11,799 nt of DNA from an uncultured Clostridia bacterium. Lineage in GTDB: Bacteria > Bacillota > Clostridia > TANB77 > CAG-508. Location: the NCBI GenBank assembly GCA_944386335.1, contig CALXAQ010000083.1:1-11799 (forward strand). Reading direction: 5' to 3'. The position numbers were made by a program, and so were the translations under genes. Positions 6,082 through 11,799 of the stretch are shown here, in pieces; the stretch's first letter is position 1; every line of letters starts with the position of its first letter. The notes under the pieces were generated by a model, which was given only the letters and a program-made list of their open reading frames with translations, did no database searches and had not been told where the DNA came from.

Positions 6082-6927
6082 ATGAAACTAGGGTTAGCAT
6101 TAGCAGGCGGTGGAGTTAAAGGTGCTGCTCATATAGGAGTGATAAAAGCATTAGAAGATAATCATATTCCTGTACATGTTATAGGAGGAACTAGCATAGG
6201 TAGTGTTGTAGCAGCTTTGTATGCTATGGGGTATTCGCCAGATAAAATGTTGGAAATTTTTCATTTTTTTGCTAAAGAAATTATAAGGGCAAATCCTAAA
6301 CATATGGTAAGTAATGTTCGTAAAACAAAAAAAATATTAGGATATGGACTTCTATCTGGAGAAAGTATAGAAATAGCAGTAAGAGAATGTGCTAAGGAAA
6401 AAAAGATAAAAAGTATAGAAGATGTTAAAATGCCACTAGTTATACCAACAGTAGATATTTTAGATAGTAGAGAATATGTATTTACAAATAAAAAAAGAGA
6501 GGAAAAACAGTATATCCATGATATATCAATAGAAAAAGCGGTGCGAGCAAGCTGTAGTTATCCTGTTATATTTGAACCATGTGAATATGGAAAGCATCAA
6601 TTTGTAGATGGGGGAATTTTAGATAATTTACCCGCAAGAGAAGTAAGAAAATTAGGTGCTAATAAAGTTTTGTCTGTAAAGTTTAGTGCAGGTTTAGCAT
6701 TTAAACCTAAAAACGCTTATGATATAGCTTTTAAAGCAGTAGATATTCTTTTTGATAATCGTTCACAAGATGCAATTAAAGAAAGTGATTATACCTTGGA
6801 TTTAGATGTATCACAGGCAAGTGTGTTTAATATTAAGAAAATAGATTATTGCTATAATATGGGATATATCACAACTATTTCGCGTATGAAAGAAATAAAG
6901 AAAATGATGAAAGAAATAGAGAACTAA
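6082..6927 (+). CDS. Patatin-like phospholipase family protein (RssA/YlbK type)
   Basis: 281 residues. ATG 6082 follows a consensus SD, AAGGAGG (6068-6074). The protein opens with LALAGGGVKGAAHIGVI (5-21), whose Gly-rich loop forms the oxyanion hole. GGTSIGS (35-41) carries the nucleophile Ser38 in GxSxG, and FVDGGILDNLP (174-184) carries Asp176 of the Ser-Asp dyad. The patatin-fold hydrolase set is therefore complete. There is no signal peptide or membrane segment, so the protein is predicted to be cytoplasmic. Bacterial members hydrolyse acyl esters of phospholipids or related lipids; the substrate cannot be read from sequence. The length fits the short stand-alone RssA/YlbK group rather than ExoU-like toxins. 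The next gene starts 26 nt after its stop, so the two are probably co-transcribed. Confidence 0.88.
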   Translation: MKLGLALAGGGVKGAAHIGVIKALEDNHIPVHVIGGTSIGSVVAALYAMGYSPDKMLEIFHFFAKEIIRANPKHMVSNVRKTKKILGYGLLSGESIEIAVRECAKEKKIKSIEDVKMPLVIPTVDILDSREYVFTNKKREEKQYIHDISIEKAVRASCSYPVIFEPCEYGKHQFVDGGILDNLPAREVRKLGANKVLSVKFSAGLAFKPKNAYDIAFKAVDILFDNRSQDAIKESDYTLDLDVSQASVFNIKKIDYCYNMGYITTISRMKEIKKMMKEIEN

Positions 6928-6953
6928 AGCTATAGGAAGGGAGAGTATATAAA

Positions 6954-8090
6954 ATGAACAAAGATAGTCGTTTTGGAAAAATAATAGTATCTTTGATTGT
7001 TGTAATACTGATAGCATTTGGAATATTGTTATACAAGCAAAGTAATATAGAATCGTTGCCGTGGAAGGAAGATTTACAGGAAGCCTCTACAACAGCAGAA
7101 AATGTAATGACAGAAAATAATGTAAAGAATCAAATACAACAGGTGCAGACCAATATAGCGGAACCAGTTTTAAAAATAGAAAATATTCAAACAAGTACAA
7201 AACAAGAAAATCAGGTAAAAGAGGATACTGGTTATTTTTATTCTCAACTTGGAAAAGAAGCAAAAATAATTTATAAGTCAATGGAAAATCATATAGAAGA
7301 TATGAAAACAGGAAATTATACAATAGAACTGGGGGATGTTTTTCAAGAACTTTTAGAGAAAGAAGATGGTGCAAAGCAATTAGAACAAGCTTATCAAGAT
7401 GCGTGGGATGCTATTAGTACAGATTATGTGGATTTATTTTATATAGATAGTTCTAAAGTACGTTTATATACAAAACAAACTACTTTTTGGAATTATAGTA
7501 CTTATACAGTATCCATAGGACCTGTAGAAAATGCCAATTACTATGCTCAAGGATATGCGTCTGCACAAATGGTAGAAGAAACTTTAGCAAATTTAGAAGC
7601 TGTAAGAGAAGAGATTATAGCACAACTAACAGGAGATACTTATCAAAAAATAGAACAAATTAATGAATATTTAGTAGATACCATTACTTATGATGAAACA
7701 TTAAACCAAATGAATACTAGAAATATTTATGGGGCATTCATAGAAAAGCAAGTAGTTTGTGAAGGATATGCAAAAGCATTAAAATACATATTAGATGAGA
7801 TAAAAATACCTTGTTTATTAGTTTCAGGAACAGCCACCAATACAGATGGAAATACAGAAGATCATATGTGGAATTATGTGCAAATAGGAGAAAATTGGTA
7901 TGCAGTAGATCCTACATGGAATGACCCTGTTATTGTGGGAGGAGGATCTCCAAGCAAAAACATGAAACGTGCTTATTTATGCAAGGGACAACTAACCATG
8001 CAAAAGGACCATGTACCAAATGGAAGAATATCTCAAAAAGGAATGGTATTTCATTACCCAACATTAAGTCAAGAAGATTATACGGTTTAA
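6954..8090 (+). CDS. Membrane-anchored transglutaminase-like (papain-fold) protein
   Basis: 378 residues. ATG 6954 has GGAAGGGAG (6935-6943) upstream. A hydrophobic segment (about 10-27) after a basic N-terminus anchors the protein, with the rest predicted outside the cell. Residues about 30-95 are a Gln/Asn/Glu-rich linker, and about 95-240 form a helical region of unknown role. The transglutaminase core follows with a complete triad: Cys269 in VVCEGYA, His304 in EDHMWNY and Asp319 in VDPTWND. This pattern fits the transglutaminase-like superfamily, whose bacterial secreted members are often cysteine proteases or wall-peptide enzymes rather than true cross-linkers, so the reaction is uncertain. 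It shares a probable operon with the patatin-like gene, but no functional tie between the two is obvious. The frame continues to look coding past the stop (see the next region). Confidence 0.82.
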   Translation: MNKDSRFGKIIVSLIVVILIAFGILLYKQSNIESLPWKEDLQEASTTAENVMTENNVKNQIQQVQTNIAEPVLKIENIQTSTKQENQVKEDTGYFYSQLGKEAKIIYKSMENHIEDMKTGNYTIELGDVFQELLEKEDGAKQLEQAYQDAWDAISTDYVDLFYIDSSKVRLYTKQTTFWNYSTYTVSIGPVENANYYAQGYASAQMVEETLANLEAVREEIIAQLTGDTYQKIEQINEYLVDTITYDETLNQMNTRNIYGAFIEKQVVCEGYAKALKYILDEIKIPCLLVSGTATNTDGNTEDHMWNYVQIGENWYAVDPTWNDPVIVGGGSPSKNMKRAYLCKGQLTMQKDHVPNGRISQKGMVFHYPTLSQEDYTV

Positions 8091-8281
8091 ATAGATAAAA
8101 ATGAATTTAAAGATATTAGAAGTTTGGAAGAAGAAATTATTGAGATGATGAATTTTCTGAAAGCAGATTTCGGGAGTATTAGTTGGAGATCTAGCATTGG
8201 AGAAAGAAAGTGTTGATTATATATTAAGTAGAACTGTCCACTGTTTAATTAACCTGATTTGTTTCCATACACAGATAGAAG
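8091..8281 (+). pseudogene. Degenerate coding-like stretch, possible gene remnant of unknown family
   Basis: This fills most of the 320-bp gap between the transglutaminase-like gene and murA. In the frame of the upstream gene, after its TAA, codons 8094-8174 read as plausible protein (FKDIRSLEEEIIEMMNFLKA). From about 8176 a different frame reads VLVGDLALEKESVDYIL, then runs on to TAA after 8290. A single frameshift near 8172-8178 would join the two. No start codon with an SD is present at the front, and I recognise no family. It may be a truncated, frameshifted gene, or simply non-coding sequence that happens to lack stops. The left end is arbitrary. Confidence 0.3.
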
Positions 8282-8327
8282 GAGAGAACTTTAAAATTTA
8301 AAGCCTCTCTTTCTCTTTTTTTCTTTT
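8282..8327 (+). terminator. Rho-independent terminator upstream of murA
   Basis: Outer stem GAGAG (8282-8286) with CTCTC (8305-8309); inner stem CTTTAA (8289-8294) with TTAAAG (8298-8303), closed by an AAT loop, with a small internal loop between the stems. A long pyrimidine tract rich in T follows (8310-8327). It separates the transglutaminase unit from the murA-division cluster. Confidence 0.75.
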
Positions 8328-8346
8328 GAAAGCAAGGAAAATTAAA

Positions 8347-8376
8347 TTTTCACTTTTTGAAAGGATGCAACATAAT
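8347..8376 (+). promoter_or_regulatory. Weak candidate promoter for murA
   Basis: CATAAT (8371-8376, 5 of 6 to TATAAT) with TTTTCA (8347-8352, 4 of 6 to TTGACA) at an 18-bp spacing. It sits directly after the terminator and about 35 bp before the murA ATG, where a promoter is needed. The boxes themselves are poor. Confidence 0.35.
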
Positions 8377-8410
8377 ATATAGCAAAATAATCAAGAAGGG
8401 AGAAAGAAAA

Positions 8411-9664
8411 ATGCAAGAATATGTCATAGAAGGAGGAAGAAAATTAGAAGGGGAAGTGTACATATCTGGATCTAAAAATGCATCATTGCCTATTATAGCA
8501 GCTAGCATTTTAAATGGTAATATGACAAAATTATATCACGTACCTAATATTCATGATACACAAATCACATTGAAGATATTGAAATATTTAGGTTGCAAAG
8601 TTAATAAAAATGGTGATAAAATAGAAATCAATTCGAAACCAATGAAAAGTACAGAAATACCAGAAGATTTAATGAGACAAATGCGTTCCACAGTTATTAT
8701 GGCAGGAGCGATTATAGGAAGATTTAAAGAAGCGGTATTTACGTATCCAGGAGGTTGCGAAATTGGAGCAAGGCCTATAGACCTACATTTGAACGCTTTT
8801 AAAAAATTAGGAATAAATATTGAGGAAAATGCTGGATTTATTAGGTGCAAGTGTGATAAAATAATAGGGGCAAATATCAACCTAGATTTTCCAAGTGTGG
8901 GTGCTACAGAAAATATCATATTAGCATCGGTGTTAGCAGAAGGAGAAACTACCATTACAAATGCTGCTATGGAGCCAGAAATAGAAGACTTAGCTATCTT
9001 TTTAAATCGTATGGGAGCTAAAATAGAAGGTGCAGGAACTAACATTGTAAAAATTACAGGAGTAAAAAAATTAAAAGAAGTTAGCTATAAAGTAATGCCA
9101 GATAGAATAGAAACAGGAACATTTCTTTGTGCAGCAGCAGTAACAGGAGGGCACCTTATTTTGAATCAAGTAGTGCCAGAACATGTAAATCCTATCATCT
9201 ATAAATTACAAGAAGCAGGAGCCAAAATAGAAGTGGAAGATAGAAAAATAGAGATACAGGTACCTAAAAAGATAAAAGCTGTGGATATAAAAACGATGCC
9301 ATACCCTGGATTCCCAACAGATATGCAATCTATTTTTGGAGCAATGCTTGCTACAGCAAAGGGTACATCTGTAATTATAGAAAATATTTTTGAAAATCGA
9401 TATAAATATATGAATGAATTGCAAAGAATGGGAGCAAAAATTCAAATAGAAGGGAAAATGGCAGTAATTAAAGGTGTAAAAAGATTAAGTGCGGCAACAG
9501 TAACTAGCACAGATTTAAGAGGGGGAGCGGCATTAGTCATTGCAGGATTAGGAGCCAAAGGGATTACAAAAGTGGAAAATATAGAATATATTCAAAGAGG
9601 ATATGAAAAATTAGAAGAAAAATTAACCAAAATAGGAGCAAAGATAGATTTAAAAAATACATAA
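8411..9664 (+). CDS. murA: UDP-N-acetylglucosamine 1-carboxyvinyltransferase (MurA)
   Basis: 417 residues from ATG 8411, preceded by GAAGGGAGAAAG (8394-8405). An in-frame TTG at 8357 would add 18 residues that look non-native and has no SD. MurA transfers enolpyruvate from PEP to UDP-GlcNAc in the cytoplasm, the first committed step of peptidoglycan synthesis and the target of fosfomycin. Visible active-site residues: SGSKNASLP with Lys22 and Asn23; MRS with Arg92; YPGGCEIGARP with the catalytic Cys116 and Arg121; FPTDMQ with Asp304; TDLRGGAA with Arg370; and QRGYEK with Arg396. The loop Cys is kept, so classical fosfomycin sensitivity of the enzyme would be expected. Full length for the family. 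It starts a cluster with ftsQ 18 bp downstream. Many Firmicutes have a second murA copy; which paralogue this is cannot be told here. Confidence 0.97.
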   Translation: MQEYVIEGGRKLEGEVYISGSKNASLPIIAASILNGNMTKLYHVPNIHDTQITLKILKYLGCKVNKNGDKIEINSKPMKSTEIPEDLMRQMRSTVIMAGAIIGRFKEAVFTYPGGCEIGARPIDLHLNAFKKLGINIEENAGFIRCKCDKIIGANINLDFPSVGATENIILASVLAEGETTITNAAMEPEIEDLAIFLNRMGAKIEGAGTNIVKITGVKKLKEVSYKVMPDRIETGTFLCAAAVTGGHLILNQVVPEHVNPIIYKLQEAGAKIEVEDRKIEIQVPKKIKAVDIKTMPYPGFPTDMQSIFGAMLATAKGTSVIIENIFENRYKYMNELQRMGAKIQIEGKMAVIKGVKRLSAATVTSTDLRGGAALVIAGLGAKGITKVENIEYIQRGYEKLEEKLTKIGAKIDLKNT

Positions 9665-9682
9665 AGAGAAAGAGGTGAGATA

Positions 9683-10717
9683 ATGGCAAGAAAGACAAAA
9701 GAAGAAAAGAAAAAGGGATTTGCAAAAGGAAAAAGAATGAAAGGTCAGGAAACATTACAGAAAGAGGATAATACTTTTAGATTTGATGATGAAATAGTTA
9801 TTGGAGTAACTAAAATAGAGGAAACAAAGAAAATAAAAGAAACTAAAATACATAATCCTAAAAACAAAAAAAAGAAACAAATAAAGAAGAAAAAGCAGTC
9901 AAAACAAATAACTAAAAAGAAAACTCTAAAAAAACAAATACCAATTTCAGAAGAAGAATTATTGAAAAAAGTAAGAAGAGGCAAGAAAATTAAAAAAATT
10001 GTAGGACTTACTAGCTTAGCCATTATCCTAGTAGCTTCTACAATAGCTGTTATGTTATCACCAGTTTTTAATATTAAAACTATTTCGATACAAGGAAATA
10101 GTCACATTAGTACAGCTGAAATTATTAGTTTGTCAGGAGTTACGATAGGAGAAAATATATTTAAAATAGGAAAAGGAAGAACAAAAGAAAATATTAAGCA
10201 AAATGCTTACATAGAGAAAGTAACCATTCATAGAAATTTACCATCAGATATACAGATTATAGTTACAGAAAGGGTCGCTACTTTTATGATAGAAAAGGAC
10301 AACCAGTACTTGTATTTAAATAATCAAGGCTATTTGTTGGAACTTTCTTCAGAAAAATTAGAACTACCTATTTTGCAGGGATTGGAAACAACAGTAGAGC
10401 AGTTAACAGTTGGAAATAGATTGTGTAAGGAAGATTTAACAAAATTAGAAACCGTATTAAAAATAATGAACTTAGCAAAAGAAAATGAAATGGAAAGTTG
10501 TATTACTAGGATTGGTATAGAAGATGATAATGACTATAAATTGGTAATGGAAGCAGAACAAAAAATAGTACATATGGGAGATAATACAAATTTAAGTGAT
10601 AAAATGTTGAATGTAAAAGCAATTTTAGAGAAAGAAAAGGGAATAGCAGGAGAAATTTTCGTAAATATAGATTTAAATAATGAATATCCTATGTTCAGAC
10701 AAAATGTAAATATATAA
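9683..10717 (+). CDS. ftsQ: Cell division protein FtsQ/DivIB, POTRA domain
   Basis: 344 residues. ATG 9683 is preceded by AGAGGTGA (9670-9677) and lies 18 bp after murA. The cytoplasmic N-terminus (1-105) is long and very Lys-rich, with poly-Lys runs around 60-85. One membrane helix (about 106-125) is followed by a POTRA domain starting at FNIKTISIQGNSHIS (129-143), then GENIFKIG. NLPSDIQIIVTERVATFMI (about 184-202) is the typical FtsQ beta-strand block. The domain after that (YLYLNNQGYLLE, LPILQGLE) matches the FtsQ/DivIB beta region. The protein is a bitopic divisome component that links early and late division proteins. Gene order (followed by DUF881 genes) is that of Bacillus divIB-ylxW-ylxX. 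The poly-A codon runs in the N-terminal part make this stretch prone to slippage errors, but the frame is intact. Confidence 0.88.
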   Translation: MARKTKEEKKKGFAKGKRMKGQETLQKEDNTFRFDDEIVIGVTKIEETKKIKETKIHNPKNKKKKQIKKKKQSKQITKKKTLKKQIPISEEELLKKVRRGKKIKKIVGLTSLAIILVASTIAVMLSPVFNIKTISIQGNSHISTAEIISLSGVTIGENIFKIGKGRTKENIKQNAYIEKVTIHRNLPSDIQIIVTERVATFMIEKDNQYLYLNNQGYLLELSSEKLELPILQGLETTVEQLTVGNRLCKEDLTKLETVLKIMNLAKENEMESCITRIGIEDDNDYKLVMEAEQKIVHMGDNTNLSDKMLNVKAILEKEKGIAGEIFVNIDLNNEYPMFRQNVNI

Positions 10718-10731
10718 GGAAGTGAAAAAAT

Positions 10732-11463
10732 TTGAATAAGAATAAAATAGCAATTACTTTAGGGATTGTATGTATGGTATTAACTATTGCCATTGTTATA
10801 CAAATAAATACAATAAAAGGAACAAATGAAACAGTTAGCCAAACATTAGCAGAAGATGGATTAAGAGATGAAGTGCTAAAGATGAAAGAAAGGTATGATA
10901 ATGCTTATAGTAGCTTAGAAGGGGCAGAAAAGGAATTAGTACAAATTAGAGAGCAAGCAACACAAAACGATAGTAGTTCTGCAGAAAAACAAGCAGAAAT
11001 TAAATTAAATAATAATTTGTTAGGATTAACAGATTTAGAGGGTGAGGGGATAGAAATCACCTTAAGAGATGATCCTAATGCTACAGTAGAATCTATTAGT
11101 GTATTAGATCAAATTTCTAATCATTTAGTGCATGATTCAGATATTCGTATGATAGTAAACGAATTAAAAAATGCAGGTGCAGAGGCCATTTCTATTAATG
11201 AACAGAGAGTAGTTTCTACGACTAGCATTATATGCATAGGAAATGTAATTAAAGTTAATGATGCTAAAGTAGGTTCTCCATTTGTGATTAAAGCAATAGG
11301 TTTTCCAGAAAGATTGATGACGGCATTAGATAGGCCAGGTGGTTTTTTAGAAGAGTTAAATTCTTATGGAATTGTCACCAGCATAAAAAAATCAAATAAA
11401 GTAGAAATTCCAAAATATTCAGGAGTTATTTCTGCAAAGTTTATGAAAACACAAGTAAGATAG
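10732..11463 (+). CDS. DUF881 family membrane protein (YlxW/YlxX-like), TTG start
   Basis: 243 residues. The start is TTG 10732: AAGGAAGTGA (10716-10725) is correctly spaced, and the next in-frame Met would cut into the membrane helix. The helix (about 7-24) is followed by a coiled-coil-like stretch (about 40-77). The DUF881 core includes NLLGLTDLEGEGIEITL (95-111), DSDIRMIVNELKNAGAEAIS (135-154), SINEQR and a VIKAIGFPE block near residue 190. DUF881 proteins are encoded between divIB and ftsA/ftsZ in Bacillus and relatives; their biochemical role is not established, and an envelope or division-linked role is inferred from position. The gene lies 14 bp after ftsQ and 21 bp before a paralogue, so co-transcription is likely. 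The weak start codon may set a low protein level. Confidence 0.85.
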   Translation: MNKNKIAITLGIVCMVLTIAIVIQINTIKGTNETVSQTLAEDGLRDEVLKMKERYDNAYSSLEGAEKELVQIREQATQNDSSSAEKQAEIKLNNNLLGLTDLEGEGIEITLRDDPNATVESISVLDQISNHLVHDSDIRMIVNELKNAGAEAISINEQRVVSTTSIICIGNVIKVNDAKVGSPFVIKAIGFPERLMTALDRPGGFLEELNSYGIVTSIKKSNKVEIPKYSGVISAKFMKTQVR

Positions 11464-11484
11464 AGAAAATGCAGGGAGGGAAAA

Positions 11485-11799
11485 ATGAAAAGACAGAAAA
11501 TTTATATAGCAGTAATTATAGGTCTTGTAACTATGGTATTAGTAGGTGTTATGTTTGCACAATTCAAAACCATAGAAGAAACAGACATAACCGGAATAGA
11601 AACAGCAAGAGAAGCAGAACTAAGAACCATGCTGTCTAGCTGGAAAGAAAAATACGAAGAGACGGCACAAAGATTAATCGAAACACAAAATACCATTGAT
11701 GAATATAAAAGAACAATGGAATCGAATGAGGCATCTTCCGAAATCTTAGAGCAAGAGTTAGAGCAAACGAATTTGTTATTAGGAAAAACAGACGTAGTA
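11485..11799 (+). CDS. Second DUF881 family protein, N-terminal fragment
   Basis: Partial: 105 codons to the window edge, no stop. ATG 11485 is preceded by GGGAGGG (11474-11480). The N-terminus repeats the layout of the upstream gene: basic start, membrane helix (about residues 5-24), then a charged coiled-coil-like region (about 35-90, with Glu/Lys heptad-like spacing) ending in TNLLLGKTDV. That corresponds to the start of the DUF881 core (compare NNLLGLTDL in the upstream protein). The two are tandem paralogues, equivalent in order to ylxW and ylxX. Codons here are slightly less A+T-extreme than upstream. Since the core domain is off the edge, the family call relies on the shared layout and position. 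Confidence 0.78.
   Translation, partial: MKRQKIYIAVIIGLVTMVLVGVMFAQFKTIEETDITGIETAREAELRTMLSSWKEKYEETAQRLIETQNTIDEYKRTMESNEASSEILEQELEQTNLLLGKTDVV

Noticed and set aside
8357..8410. Upstream TTG start extending MurA by 18 residues
   Set aside because: No SD before TTG 8357, and the region holds the candidate promoter and the SD for ATG 8411. The MurA family starts at the equivalent of MQEYVIEGG.
8551..9045. Long minus-strand open frame (about 164 codons) inside murA
   Set aside because: It lies entirely antisense to a murA with all catalytic residues intact; no SD precedes it and the translation shows no recognisable family.

Overview
The window reads as chromosomal DNA from an A+T-rich Gram-positive anaerobe of the Clostridia type. 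Codons mostly end in A or T, Arg is almost always AGA, Shine-Dalgarno (SD) sequences are strong (AAGGAGG, GGGAGGG), and sigma-A-like promoters have near-consensus boxes. The gene content fits as well: a pseudopilin of the 'GITLxALVVTIIVxxILA' type, a Clostridia-type Clp ATPase with an N-terminal zinc finger, a topoisomerase III, a YqeK-like HD protein, and a murA-ftsQ-DUF881-DUF881 division cluster. I cannot name the species.

Layout. Positions 1-214 (minus) hold the 5' end of a probable ClpC-like ATPase gene. It diverges, through two facing promoters, from a 576-codon gene (425-2155) that joins a pilin-type N-terminus to a C-type-lectin/formylglycine-enzyme-like C-terminus. A membrane-anchored RsiV/DUF3298-like envelope protein (2293-3144) follows with its own extended -10 promoter and a perfect-stem terminator. 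Next comes a probable transcription unit: a 25-codon ORF, a topB-like topoisomerase (3293-5254) and a yqeK-like HD hydrolase (5274-5891). Between 5876 and about 5980 lies the relic of a minus-strand short-chain dehydrogenase gene: its last codons and, apparently, its terminator. A patatin-like lipase gene (6082-6927) and a membrane-anchored transglutaminase-like gene (6954-8090) form a second pair. After about 190 bp of degenerate sequence and a strong terminator, the envelope and division cluster starts: murA (8411-9664), ftsQ/divIB (9683-10717) and two tandem DUF881 (YlxW/YlxX-like) genes, the second cut by the window end.

How the genes fit together. MurA makes the first committed peptidoglycan precursor. 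FtsQ is a divisome protein, and DUF881 genes sit between divIB and ftsA/ftsZ in Bacillus, so sbp, ftsA and ftsZ are expected just past 11799. The other genes are housekeeping (Clp, TopB, YqeK) or cell-surface (pilin-lectin, DUF3298, transglutaminase) genes without an obvious shared pathway.

The most interesting item is the C-terminus of the pilin-lectin protein. Its last ~55 codons look like a variable region of the kind retargeted by diversity-generating retroelements, but no reverse transcriptase or template repeat lies in this window. I found no CRISPR array, tRNA, rRNA, insertion sequence or defence system.
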